Origin: Lonepinella koalarum
GTDB taxonomy: Bacteria > Pseudomonadota > Gammaproteobacteria > Enterobacterales > Pasteurellaceae
Direction: 5' to 3'
Assembly: GCF_042926695.1 (NCBI RefSeq)
Contig: NZ_CP170642.1
Location: forward strand, 1,736,001 to 1,800,000
Length of the DNA: 64,000 bases
Below the pieces are notes generated by a model that was not told the origin of the DNA, searched no databases, and worked only from the letters and a program-made list of their open reading frames with translations. Below are positions 7,660-15,944 of the stretch, in pieces. The stretch's first letter is position 1. Every line of letters starts with the position of its first letter. A program made the position numbers and the translations under genes.

Positions 7660-9510
7660 ATGAAATTTTTTAACAAAATAGAAGAATGGGTCGGTGGGAC
7701 ATTATTGTTCATCGTATTCCTAATTCTTTGTGCTCAAGTCATTGCACGTCAAATCTTTGATTCTCCCTTAATTTGGTCAGAAGAATTAGCCAGATTGCTG
7801 TTTATTTATGTCAGCATGTTCGGAATCAGTATGGCGGTGCGTAGCCAACAACATATTTATCTCGACTTTATCACCAATCTCATGCCGCCAAAAGTAAAAA
7901 AAGCCACTAATACTTTTGTACAACTACTGATTTTTGCCTCTATCATTATTTTTATTCATTTAGGTTTTAAAGTCTGGATTGGGGCATCCTTTGAATTGGT
8001 GGCGTTGGAAATCAGTGATAAATGGTTATATGCCGCACAAGCCTTTATTTCCTTGCTGGTGCTAATCCGTTTCTTACAAGCACAAACTGAAAATTTTGCC
8101 AATCAAACATCCTATTTATCTGCCACGGTTTTTACTATAGGTGCGGTGATTTTATTAGCTCTTTTATTCTTCGTCCCTGATGTATTTAAAGTGCTTCGTA
8201 TTTCGCAATATGTCAAACTCGGTGATAATGCCGTTTATGTAGTGCTTTTAGTTTGGCTAGTGATTATGTTCTTAGGTACACCAGTGGGTTGGTCGTTATT
8301 TATTGCTACCTTGCTTTATTTCTCCATGACGCGTTGGAATATTGCCAATAGTGCCGCCAATAAATTGGTGGACAGTCTAAACAGTTTCTCATTATTAAGT
8401 GTGCCATTCTTTATCTTGACTGGTATTTTAATGAACGGAGGTGGTATCACAGAACGAATTTTTAGCTTCGCCAAAGCCTTATTAGGTCATTACACAGGTG
8501 GTATGGGGCATGTAAATATCGGGGCGAGTTTACTTTTCTCTGGTATGTCAGGTTCCGCCATTGCCGATGCGGGTGGTTTGGGTCAATTAGAAATTAAAGC
8601 CATGCGTGATGCAGGCTATGATGATGATATTAGCGGTGGTATCACGGCAGCCTCTTGCATTATTGGACCACTTGTCCCACCAAGTATTTCCATGATTATT
8701 TACGGCGTCATTGCCAACCAATCCATTGCCAAATTGTTCGTGGCAGGCTTTGTACCGGGCGTATTAATCACTATTGCGTTAATGACCATGAACTACTTCG
8801 TATCCAAAAAACGTGGCTATCCAAGAACACCAAAAGCCAGTATGGCAGAACTTTGTACTTCCTTTAAATCCAGTATCTGGGCAATTTTAACCCCAATTAT
8901 CATCATTGGTGGTATCTTCTCAGGCATGTTTACCCCAACGGAAGCCGCCGTAGTGGCTGTGGCATACTCCATCATTGTCAGCCGTTTTGTCTATAAAGAA
9001 TTAACCTTAAAATTATTGTTCAACAGCTGCGTTGAAGCGGTAGCAATCACTGGTGTAACTGTATTAATGGTAATGACCGTGACTTTCTTCGGCGACATGA
9101 TCGCACGTGAACAAGTGGCAATGCGTTTAGCCGAAATGTTTATGGCGGTAGCCGATTCTCCATTGACAGTGCTTGTGATGATTAACTTACTGTTATTATT
9201 CTTGGGTATGTTTATCGATGCGTTAGCGTTGCAATTCTTAGTGTTGCCAATGCTGATTCCAATTGCACAACATTTTGGTATTGACCTCATCTTTTTTGGG
9301 GTGATGACCTTATTGAACATGATGATCGGTATCTTAACACCACCAATGGGCATGGCATTGTTTGTAGTAGCACGTGTGGGTAATATGTCTGTATCAACTG
9401 TGACCAAAGGGGTGTTACCATTCTTGGTACCAATCTTTATCACCTTGATATTGATCACGATTTTCCCAGAAATTATAACCTTTATTCCAAATTTATTAAT
9501 GCCGAATTAA
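7660..9510 (+). CDS. siaQM: Fused sialic acid TRAP transporter membrane subunit SiaQM (SiaT)
   Basis: Inner-membrane Na+-driven TRAP permease, 616 residues, with the small and large subunits fused as in H. influenzae SiaT. Residues 1-150 are the DctQ-like part with four membrane segments (MKFFNKIEEWVGG..., IWSEELARLLFIY). A linking helix around 150-180 joins it to the DctM part (about 185-610), which has the family segments VPFFILTGILMNGGG, GMSGSAIADAGGLGQLE and TAASCIIGPLVPPSISMI. It receives sialic acid from SiaP. It lies between siaP and nanM in one operon. Confidence 0.96.
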   Translation: MKFFNKIEEWVGGTLLFIVFLILCAQVIARQIFDSPLIWSEELARLLFIYVSMFGISMAVRSQQHIYLDFITNLMPPKVKKATNTFVQLLIFASIIIFIHLGFKVWIGASFELVALEISDKWLYAAQAFISLLVLIRFLQAQTENFANQTSYLSATVFTIGAVILLALLFFVPDVFKVLRISQYVKLGDNAVYVVLLVWLVIMFLGTPVGWSLFIATLLYFSMTRWNIANSAANKLVDSLNSFSLLSVPFFILTGILMNGGGITERIFSFAKALLGHYTGGMGHVNIGASLLFSGMSGSAIADAGGLGQLEIKAMRDAGYDDDISGGITAASCIIGPLVPPSISMIIYGVIANQSIAKLFVAGFVPGVLITIALMTMNYFVSKKRGYPRTPKASMAELCTSFKSSIWAILTPIIIIGGIFSGMFTPTEAAVVAVAYSIIVSRFVYKELTLKLLFNSCVEAVAITGVTVLMVMTVTFFGDMIAREQVAMRLAEMFMAVADSPLTVLVMINLLLLFLGMFIDALALQFLVLPMLIPIAQHFGIDLIFFGVMTLLNMMIGILTPPMGMALFVVARVGNMSVSTVTKGVLPFLVPIFITLILITIFPEIITFIPNLLMPN

Positions 9511-9548
9511 CGGTAAACATTTAAACATATACATTAAGGAGTTCTATT

Positions 9549-10727
9549 ATGAAATTCACTCAATCTTTATTAGCTGTCTCTGTATTAGGTTTAACTGCTT
9601 TCACTGCTCAAGCAGCACAATATCCTGATTTACCGGTGGGGATTAAAAGCGGTGCAGGTGCCTTAATTGGCGATACCGTTTATGTAGGCTTAGGTTCAGG
9701 TGGTGACAAATTCTATTCTCTTAACTTAAAAGAGAAAGATGCACAATGGCAAGAATTAGCGGCTTTCCCGGGCGGTACTCGTAACCAACCAGTCGCAGCT
9801 GGTATCGATGGCAAACTTTATGTGTTCGGTGGTTTCCAAAATAACGATGTAGCCGATAACCAAGTAATTAATGATGCCTATTCTTATGATCCAGCCACTA
9901 ACACATGGACGAAATTAGACACACGTTCACCTCGTGCCGCAGTGGGTGCGAGTGGTGTCACTGATCACGGCAAAGTTTACTTCGTGGGTGGTATCAACCA
10001 AGAAATCTGGAACGGCTTATTCCAAGATGTGAAAAAAGCAAGTAGCGGTCTTGATAAAGAAGCCGACAAAGATAAAATTGCTGCCGCCACCAAACCTATC
10101 TTTGATGCCTACTTTAACTTACGTGCGCAAGATTTCTTCTTCTCATCAGAAATCGTCAGTTATGAACCTGCGACTAACACATGGCGTAACGAAGGTTACT
10201 TCCCATATTCAGGTCGTGCAGGAGCATCAGTCGGCATTAACAATGACAAATTGTTAGTGGTCAACGGTGAAATCAAAGCGGGTCTTCGTACTGACGGCAC
10301 CGCACAAGGTACCATCACTAAAGACGGCGTAAAAGACTGGAAAAAACTTGGCGACTTACCAGCCCCGAAAGGCTATGACGCACAAGACGGTATCGCAGGC
10401 GGTATGGGTGGTTATACCAATGGTCATTTTATCGTCACTGGTGGGGCAAATTTCCCGGGGGCACGTGCAAACTATGCCAAAGGTATCAACGATGCACACC
10501 GTACTGGTGGTTTGAAAAAAACCTATCATAGCGATTTCTACGCATTGGATGCACAACATGGTACATGGAAAATCATTGGTAACTATCCGAAAAACATCGC
10601 TTACGGTGTAGCATTACCGTATGAAAACAAACTCTTATTTGTCGGTGGTGAAACTGATGGAGGTGCTGCTTTAACAGAAGTTCGCACAGTTAGCTTTGAT
10701 GGCAAAAAACTTGTCGTTGAAGAATAA
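9549..10727 (+). CDS. nanM: N-acetylneuraminate epimerase (mutarotase) NanM
   Basis: Periplasmic kelch beta-propeller of 392 residues that speeds conversion of alpha-sialic acid, released by sialidases, to the beta anomer bound by SiaP. Signal peptide residues 1-22 (cleavage after TAQA). Kelch blades are visible as repeated GG...Y.YD..TNTW units (VFGGFQNNDVADN, YSYDPATNTWTKL, YFVGGINQEIW, SYEPATNTWRNEG, FVGGETDGG). Length is close to E. coli NanM. Start follows siaQM by 38 bp with an aaggag site. A terminator follows at 10816. Confidence 0.94.
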   Translation: MKFTQSLLAVSVLGLTAFTAQAAQYPDLPVGIKSGAGALIGDTVYVGLGSGGDKFYSLNLKEKDAQWQELAAFPGGTRNQPVAAGIDGKLYVFGGFQNNDVADNQVINDAYSYDPATNTWTKLDTRSPRAAVGASGVTDHGKVYFVGGINQEIWNGLFQDVKKASSGLDKEADKDKIAAATKPIFDAYFNLRAQDFFFSSEIVSYEPATNTWRNEGYFPYSGRAGASVGINNDKLLVVNGEIKAGLRTDGTAQGTITKDGVKDWKKLGDLPAPKGYDAQDGIAGGMGGYTNGHFIVTGGANFPGARANYAKGINDAHRTGGLKKTYHSDFYALDAQHGTWKIIGNYPKNIAYGVALPYENKLLFVGGETDGGAALTEVRTVSFDGKKLVVEE

Positions 10728-10815
10728 AAATCTTCAAAAAATACCCTCACTTTTGCGTTTTCCAGATGCGACTGGTGTAAAAGTGCGGTGTGATGTCCTC
10801 TTAATTTTAATCAAC

Positions 10816-10848
10816 CAACGATATCAAGGATGATGTCGTTGTTTTTTT
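10816..10848 (+). terminator. Terminator of the siaP-siaQM-nanM operon
   Basis: Stem CAACGATATC / GATGTCGTTG (one non-Watson-Crick pair) with a 6-nt loop, followed by seven T residues: a standard rho-independent terminator 90 bp after nanM. An uptake-signal core lies just upstream, near 10776. Confidence 0.85.
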
Positions 10849-10868
10849 GTCCAACTATAATTAATCCC

Positions 10869-10983
10869 CCCTGCACTCACGTACAGGGCTCAGCACAGTC
10901 ACGATGCTCCGCATCTTATCCACCTCTGAACCCAAGCCACAGCGTGGCGTCACTATGCTTAACCCCGTACGCCAGTGCGGGGG
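10869..10983. repeat. 115-bp structured intergenic repeat, copy A
   Basis: One of three full-length copies in the window (others at 12219-12332 and 12347-12461, and a 3' fragment at 551-594). It holds three hairpins in order: CCCTGCAC-tca-cGTaCAGGG at the left end, GCCACagcGTGGC in the middle, and CCCCGTAC-gcca-GTGCGGGG at the right end. An AGCA..gatgct segment lies between. It would be read as an 86-residue leftward frame (10861-11121), but the protein is only the translation of the repeat. Confidence 0.85.
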
Positions 10984-11120
10984 TCTATGAGTAATTCCAC
11001 TTGACATTAACAGACAAAAATTTATACTTAGTAATAATCTGACCCTTAGTTGTACGCTTTTGTCACTTGTCCAGACATTATGCTGAACCTTAGGGTTTTT
11101 TTCTATATAAGGAGAATTCA

Positions 11121-11291
11121 ATGGAATTAGTCAATGAAACCAAACTAAACCAAACCGCCCGAAAAGACACATTCTATACTGCAGAAGAACTTGATTTAAT
11201 CTACAAAATGCGAAATGGGTTAGAAGAAACTGTTACACATGAAGAAGTAATGAAAAATTTAAAAAGGGTTTTAAAACTGGATGAAAACTGA
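11121..11291 (+). CDS. Small antitoxin-like protein
   Basis: A 56-residue frame missed by a length cut-off. It starts at ATG 11121 after a good ribosome site (aaggagaattca). The product begins MELVNETKLNQTARKDTFYT and ends in a segment THEEVMKNLKRVLKL, which resembles the C-terminal HEEVM..L part of antitoxins of the ParD/Phd kind. It overlaps the next gene by 11 bp, the usual coupled arrangement of an antitoxin-toxin pair. No DNA-binding fold is obvious at this length. The call rests on the tail motif and the neighbour, so it is probable rather than certain. Confidence 0.6.
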   Translation: MELVNETKLNQTARKDTFYTAEELDLIYKMRNGLEETVTHEEVMKNLKRVLKLDEN

Positions 11292-11565
11292 CTATAAAAT
11301 TATTTGGAGAAAAGTCGCTGAAGAAAAGTTAGAAAAACAAGCTCAATATCTTTTGGAACAATCTAAAAATCTAGTTGTTGCAAGTAATTTTTATCAAACA
11401 ATTAAAGATGGAGTAAACAGATTATCCTATTATGCAGATGCTTACAAGTTTCAGGAAATGAAAAAGATTTACCTTTATAATGGATGATATATTGTTGATT
11501 TTCTTATGGATGATGAGTATGTCTATATCGTCAATTTCAGATCTGCACGTCAAAATTTACATTAA
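11281..11565 (+). pseudogene. RelE/ParE-type toxin interrupted by an in-frame TGA
   Basis: The frame opens at ATG 11281 inside the antitoxin gene and encodes MKTDYKIIWRKVAEEKLEKQ..., a RelE/ParE-like start, for 68 residues ending ...KKIYLYNG before TGA at 11485-11487. The same frame then continues without a shift for 25 codons (YIVDFLMDDEYVYIVNF...) to TAA at 11563. That tail is the expected last beta-strands of the toxin, with the usual FR.AR..L ending. The full product would be 94 residues, the normal size. So a single nonsense codon (for example CGA to TGA) cuts it. Read-through or a sequencing error are the alternatives. The intact antitoxin argues for a formerly active module. Confidence 0.7.
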
Positions 11566-11588
11566 ACCTACTATTGCATGGAGCAAAC

Positions 11589-12209
11589 ATGAAACTCAAA
11601 CTACACTATCTCGATCGTTCTCGTGCTATGCGAGTGACTTGGTTATTGGAACATATTGGTTTACCTTATGAACTCATCCCGCATAAACGTCAAGAAAATA
11701 TGCACGCACCGGAAGCATTGAAAGATATTCACCCGTTAGGCAAAGCGCCATTACTCGAAATTGACGGAAAAGTCATTACTGAATCCGTCGCTATGGTGGA
11801 ATGGATTATCGCAAATCACGCCCCACAACTTGCTCCAGCGACAGATAGCCCTGAATATGCCGACTATTTACAATGGCTACAATTTAGTGAAAGTACCGCA
11901 ATGATCCCATTAGTGCTTAAATTTATTGCTGCGAGAGAACCCACTCCACCACAAAACACCTTGGCTTATGCAGACAGTGAAATAGAAAAAGTTTATGACT
12001 ATGTAAACCGTCAATTAGCCAATAAACGCTATATTATGGGCGACAAACTTACGGGAGCCGATTTTGCCTTAGCATTTTCTCTAATCTTTATGAAAATGGT
12101 TTATCAAGGTAAATTCACGCATATTGATCGTTATCTTGCCGATTTGAACCAACTTCCAAGCTGGCAAAAAGCCCAACAAATTGAACAACAAGTGTTGCAA
12201 GGAAAATAA
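11589..12209 (+). CDS. Glutathione S-transferase family protein
   Basis: Cytosolic GST of 206 residues. The N-terminal thioredoxin-like domain (about 1-78) has LHYLDRSRAMRVTWLLEHIGLPYE, the cis-Pro loop GKAPLLEID and the glutathione-binding ITESVAMVEWI. The all-helical C-terminal domain contains the N-capping motif MGDKLTGADFALAF. The start is set at 11589 because ggagcaaac gives a proper ribosome site. A frame five codons longer (from 11574) would put its ATG before that site. The substrate cannot be told from sequence. It is followed directly by two structured repeats that probably act as its 3' end. Confidence 0.9.
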   Translation: MKLKLHYLDRSRAMRVTWLLEHIGLPYELIPHKRQENMHAPEALKDIHPLGKAPLLEIDGKVITESVAMVEWIIANHAPQLAPATDSPEYADYLQWLQFSESTAMIPLVLKFIAAREPTPPQNTLAYADSEIEKVYDYVNRQLANKRYIMGDKLTGADFALAFSLIFMKMVYQGKFTHIDRYLADLNQLPSWQKAQQIEQQVLQGK

Positions 12210-12218
12210 GGCTTGTCA

Positions 12219-12461
12219 CCCTGCACTCACGTGCAGGGCTCAGCATAGTGACGATGCTCCGCATCTTATTCATCTCCGAACACAAGCCACGGCGTGGCGT
12301 TATCATGCTTAGCCTCGTACGTCAGTGCGGGGCGAATGTCTTATTACCCTGCACTTACGTGCAGGGTTAAGCATAGTGACGATGCTCAGCATCTTATTCA
12401 TCTCCGAACACAAGCCACAGCGTGGCGTTATCATGCTTAACCCCATACGCCAGTGTGGGGG
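12219..12461. repeat. Tandem copies B and C of the structured intergenic repeat
   Basis: Two head-to-tail copies (12219-12332 and 12347-12461) separated by about 14 bp, each matching 10869-10983. Each has the left hairpin (CCCTGCACtcacGTGCAGGG type), the AGCATagtgacgATGCT hairpin, the GCCACagcGTGGC hairpin and the right hairpin. In copy C the right arm reads CCCCATACgccaGTGTGGGG, a compensatory pair change relative to CCCCGTAC/GTGCGGGG. This suggests that the stem itself is kept. A 63-residue frame on the minus strand is only translated repeat. Confidence 0.85.
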
Positions 12462-12504
12462 ATCTTGACTAACCCCTTGTCATTTCTCAAAAAGTTCCCA
12501 CTAA

Positions 12505-12526
12505 AAATGTGATCTAGTTCACATTT
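12505..12526. promoter_or_regulatory. Consensus CRP site upstream of the porin gene
   Basis: TGTGATCTAGTTCACA at 12508-12523, flanked by AAA and TTT, is a near-ideal 22-bp CRP operator about 400 bp upstream of the porin start. It also lies just after the repeats. The distance is long for a simple activator site, so it may work with the second site at 12663. Confidence 0.75.
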
Positions 12527-12662
12527 TTGAAATAAAGTTTCCTAAATATATTTATTTTTGAATATTTACTTTAATAAAAAATAGTTATTTATAATTATTC
12601 ATTATAAATCAATATGTTATAAAATTACTAGAAATAAACAAATAAAAACTTTTTTTCAATTT

Positions 12663-12678
12663 TGTGATCCAGATCTCA
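12663..12678. promoter_or_regulatory. Second CRP-like site upstream of the porin gene
   Basis: TGTGATCCAGATCTCA has a perfect left half and one change in the right half. It is the same kind of site as 6425-6440 upstream of siaP. It lies 241 bp before the porin ATG, next to the tandem palindromes at 12692-12765. Confidence 0.6.
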
Positions 12679-12691
12679 TTTTTAAGATGAC

Positions 12692-12765
12692 AATGAGTTA
12701 GCATAACTCATTGATTTATATATAAATCAATGAGTTAGCATAACTCATTGATTTATATATAAATC
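12692..12765. repeat. Two 37-bp tandem palindromic units
   Basis: Two exact consecutive 37-bp units (12692-12728, 12729-12765). Each contains two palindromes: AATGAGTTAgcaTAACTCATT and GATTTATATATAAATC. The array sits between the CRP-like site and the porin ribosome site. It could be a doubled operator or a copy-number-variable control element. No regulator is assigned. Confidence 0.8.
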
Positions 12766-12918
12766 ACGTTTTTTCATAAAAAACCCATGATATTGACAAG
12801 AAAAAATAGTTCAATTAAATTTCAAATCAAGAAGTAAAACTTCAAAAAGCAAAGCAATTTGCTAAATTCTAGTCGAAATGTTCGATTTGTTACTTAACCA
12901 AAATAAGGAAACATTATT

Positions 12919-14028
12919 ATGAAAAAAACACTTATCGCTCTAGCCGTTGCCGCTCTTGCTTCAAGTGCTGCTAATGCAACTGTGGTTTATCAAAAAGATG
13001 GTACGAAAATTGATATTGATGGACGTGCACATTTTGAGTTACAAAGTGCAAAAAATAAACGTACCGATTTACATGATGTCGGTTCTCGTTTGCGTGTTCG
13101 TGCTTATCAAGATTTAACCGATCGCCTTTCTGCTTACGGTGGTGTGGAATTGCGTTTCTCTCAAGGAAAGTATAGTGATAGAGCTGACCAAATTGGTAGT
13201 AACTTGCGTACTCATCGTATGTATGCGGGTTTTATTCATAAAGACATTGGTACATTAACTTTCGGTCGTCAATTACATTTAGGTGACCATATTCCTAAAG
13301 CAAACTATACCTACGAATGGGGTGGTAACGTACTCTTTGATGCCCACAAAAAAGCGGCTACCTTTATGTCCGTACCGTTTGGTGGTGTTCGCGTAGCAGC
13401 AGACTATTACTTCGGTAATTCAAATAAAGCAAATGAAACCTCTAGCGGTAACGCTAACTGGGATGAAGGTCAAGGTTATGGTGTAGGTTTGTACTATGAT
13501 GGTAAATTGACTGATGATCTTGCAGTGCGTTTTGGTTCAGGTTTCACTGAAGTTACTCAAGCTGTCAATACTGGAACCTCTACTAATCCTATTTTCCTAA
13601 AACAAGATGAATTTAAATTACAACGTGGTGGTATCGGTTTTGATGTAACCTATAAAATTGTACATTTAGGTTTTGACTGGGCGTATGGTAAAGCAACTAA
13701 AGGAAAAGAAAGCTCAAACATCAATTTCCAAGATGTTTTACCATTAAGCGGTACTCCAGTTCATAAAATTAACCGTTACCAAGTTGGTTTAAAATTTGAT
13801 GTGACCGAACAAAATGCACTTTATAGCGCCTACTACTTCGGTAAAGCTGAAAAAGCAGATACTACTATTGCAGACTATAAAATGAACGCTTGGATGATTG
13901 GTGCTGACCATCGTTTCAACAAAAATGTTGCCGTTTATCTTGAAGGCGGTAAAGCTAAAATTAAACAAAGTGGTGCAGCAGACATCAAAAATCACCGTAT
14001 CATAACTGGTGTGAGAATTTTATTCTAA
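12919..14028 (+). CDS. General porin of the OmpP2/OmpH type
   Basis: Outer-membrane trimeric porin, 369 residues. Signal peptide residues 1-20 (cleavage after SAANA-T), then mature TVVYQKDGTKIDIDGRAHF, the usual Gram-negative porin first strand. Alternating beta-strand pattern throughout, with YGGVELRFSQGKY, RMYAGFIHKDIGTLTFGRQ, YGVGLYYDG and a C-terminal phenylalanine (GVRILF) used by the BAM machinery. The upstream 450 bp contain two CRP-like sites and tandem palindromes, so expression is probably tied to carbon state. A terminator follows at 14066. Closest in style to H. influenzae P2 and P. multocida OmpH. Confidence 0.93.
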   Translation: MKKTLIALAVAALASSAANATVVYQKDGTKIDIDGRAHFELQSAKNKRTDLHDVGSRLRVRAYQDLTDRLSAYGGVELRFSQGKYSDRADQIGSNLRTHRMYAGFIHKDIGTLTFGRQLHLGDHIPKANYTYEWGGNVLFDAHKKAATFMSVPFGGVRVAADYYFGNSNKANETSSGNANWDEGQGYGVGLYYDGKLTDDLAVRFGSGFTEVTQAVNTGTSTNPIFLKQDEFKLQRGGIGFDVTYKIVHLGFDWAYGKATKGKESSNINFQDVLPLSGTPVHKINRYQVGLKFDVTEQNALYSAYYFGKAEKADTTIADYKMNAWMIGADHRFNKNVAVYLEGGKAKIKQSGAADIKNHRIITGVRILF

Positions 14029-14065
14029 TTCTCCTAGCTAATGTTTTTTCTCATTTGATCCTTTC

Positions 14066-14092
14066 GCCCCATTATGTTAATGGGGCTTTTTT
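14066..14092 (+). terminator. Terminator after the porin gene
   Basis: Perfect 9-bp stem GCCCCATTA / TAATGGGGC with a 3-nt loop followed by six T residues, 38 bp after the stop codon. It could also serve the convergent small gene on the other strand, less well. Confidence 0.92.
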
Positions 14093-14099
14093 ATTTTCA

Positions 14100-14351
14100 T
14101 TACATTTTTTCTTTTTTCATCTCTTCGGATTTCATCATATCCGATTGCATGTCTCCTTTTTTCATTTCATCAGTTTTCATCATTTCTGATTGCATGTCTC
14201 CTTTTTTCATCTCATCGGCTTTCATCATTTCTGATTGCATCTGATCTTTGCTCATCTGATCTTTTTTCATATCAGCCGCATTTGCGTTCACAGCAAACAT
14301 AGAAAGTAATGATACCGCACTTAAGGTTTTTAAAATGTTTAAAGATTTCAT
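14100..14351 (-). CDS. MxKDx-type repeat protein, exported
   Basis: Small exported protein of 83 residues. Residues 1-25 form a signal peptide (cleavage after NANA). The rest is almost entirely repeats rich in Met, Lys, Asp and Glu, with a 15-residue period (EMMKADEMKKGDMQS, EMMKTDEMKKGDMQS, DMMKSEEMKKEKM). This fits the pentapeptide MXKDX repeat family. The function of that family is not known; the methionines suggest metal (copper or silver) binding but that is a guess. A good aaggagaat ribosome site precedes the ATG. Convergent with the porin gene. Confidence 0.8.
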   Translation of the reverse strand: MKSLNILKTLSAVSLLSMFAVNANAADMKKDQMSKDQMQSEMMKADEMKKGDMQSEMMKTDEMKKGDMQSDMMKSEEMKKEKM

Positions 14352-14590
14352 AGTATTCTCCTTTGATTAATATAACGAGATAATGAGTGAAAGAACATAT
14401 TCACTATCCTTTCATTAGCATTAGTCGAACGAGTAGCAGAAACCTTACAAAATTTTTCGGTATAGTAGTAAAAAATAATCTTTAAACTATTTTTTGTCAG
14501 AAAAACAATGCAAAAGAGAGAAATAGAATGTGCCAAATAGCATTTGGCACAAGCATGGATTGCTATTTAATGACAGGTTTACGTGATGGA

Positions 14591-15925
14591 CTACACATCA
14601 GGTGTATAATCTTCCCCTGCACCTAATTTCAGATAGGCTTGGCGTTTTGGATCAACTAATTTTGCACTTTTGATCATTTTTTCAATGGTCACGCCCTGTA
14701 CTAAAATAGAAAATGTAACCACTGCATAGGTCATCAATAGGATTAAATCGCGAACATCAACTACCACGTCATCACCCGTCATCAAACCAACGTGGCTCGG
14801 AATACTTAATGCCATGGCAAGTGCCAAACCACCACGTAAACCACCCCAAGTGAGAATTTTTACCGTATAAGGATTATATCGACGAAAGCGTTGCATCACT
14901 TTGAAAGGTAGCCAAACACTTACATAGCGAGCCAATAAGCAAACTGGAATGGCAATTAACATCATAATTGAACTCGCCCAAGTAAAGTCCACTAACAATA
15001 AGGCTAAACCAATCAATAAGAATAATAATGAGTTAAGCGAATGGTCGATCATTTCCCAGAAGTGATCTAAATAACGCTGGCTTTGTTCGGAAAAACCATG
15101 GCGACGTGTCCAGTTGCCAATCATAATGCCTGATGTCACCATGGCTAACGCCCCTGAAACATGCATATAGTTTGCCACCATAAAGCCAGTAGTCGGGATA
15201 GTCAAGGTAATTAAGATTTCCAAGCTACCATCATCGGTGGCAGAAATTAAATAATGAGAAACGAACCCCGTAATCAGACCAAATAAAATACCGCCGACAG
15301 CTTCGTGTAAGAATAACATGGTAATCCCTGATGTACTGGCTTCTTGCCCGCCAAAAGCAACCGCAAATACCGTGGTAAAAATGACCAAGCCTACCCCGTC
15401 ATTGAACAAAGATTCCCCCTCCACTTGCATAGATAAACGTTTTGGCGCGCGTAAGTTTTTAATAATCGCTAATACGGCGATGGGGTCAGTTGGCGAAATT
15501 AATGCCCCAAAAACTACGCAATAAATAAAATCGATATGCCAGCCCAAACAGGCGGTGGCATAATAAATCAATGCCCCAATCATTAAGGTTGAACAAAGTG
15601 TGGAAAATAAGGCAAAAGTGGCGATTTCCCAGCGTTGATCTTTCATTAATGGCAACTTAATGCCTAATGAGCCGGCAAATAGCAGAAAGCCAAGCATGCC
15701 ATTCAGTAGGAAATTTTTAAAGTCTAATTCTTCCATAATATGCGTAGCTATATTATCTAATCTAAGCCAGCCTAGGAAACCTAGCAGCAACAAAATTAAC
15801 GAACCAATCATAGCCGATGCTGTGATAGCAATAGTTGATTGTACCCTATCACTGATTTTGTGAGTAATAAAAGCCAACAAAATAGAGATACCGAATAAAA
15901 AACAGATATAAGCGTAAATACTCAT
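14591..15925 (-). CDS. CPA1-family Na+/H+ antiporter
   Basis: Inner-membrane cation:proton antiporter of 444 residues with about twelve hydrophobic segments. Family signs are the paired acidic residues in VFGALISPTDPIAVLAI and VEGESLFNDGVGLVIFTTVFAVA, and the arginine-containing TWGGLRGGLALAMAL, all typical of CPA1 (NhaP/YjcE-like) exchangers. It lies 19 bp downstream of tex on the same strand, so it may be co-transcribed with it. The exported ion (Na+, K+ or Li+) cannot be decided by eye. Confidence 0.88.
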   Translation of the reverse strand: MSIYAYICFLFGISILLAFITHKISDRVQSTIAITASAMIGSLILLLLGFLGWLRLDNIATHIMEELDFKNFLLNGMLGFLLFAGSLGIKLPLMKDQRWEIATFALFSTLCSTLMIGALIYYATACLGWHIDFIYCVVFGALISPTDPIAVLAIIKNLRAPKRLSMQVEGESLFNDGVGLVIFTTVFAVAFGGQEASTSGITMLFLHEAVGGILFGLITGFVSHYLISATDDGSLEILITLTIPTTGFMVANYMHVSGALAMVTSGIMIGNWTRRHGFSEQSQRYLDHFWEMIDHSLNSLLFLLIGLALLLVDFTWASSIMMLIAIPVCLLARYVSVWLPFKVMQRFRRYNPYTVKILTWGGLRGGLALAMALSIPSHVGLMTGDDVVVDVRDLILLMTYAVVTFSILVQGVTIEKMIKSAKLVDPKRQAYLKLGAGEDYTPDV

Positions 15926-15944
15926 ATGGAATCCTTAAAGAATA

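Noticed and set aside
10861..11121. 86-residue minus-strand frame
   Set aside because: Mostly a translation of the structured intergenic repeat; the same peptide pattern appears at 12115-12306 and is not a conserved gene in its own right.
12692..12765. CRISPR-like array
   Set aside because: Only two units, directly adjacent with no spacer; better explained as a tandem palindrome.
14352..14590. 62-residue minus-strand frame upstream of the MxKDx gene
   Set aside because: AT-rich leader with no ribosome site; composition is not protein-like.
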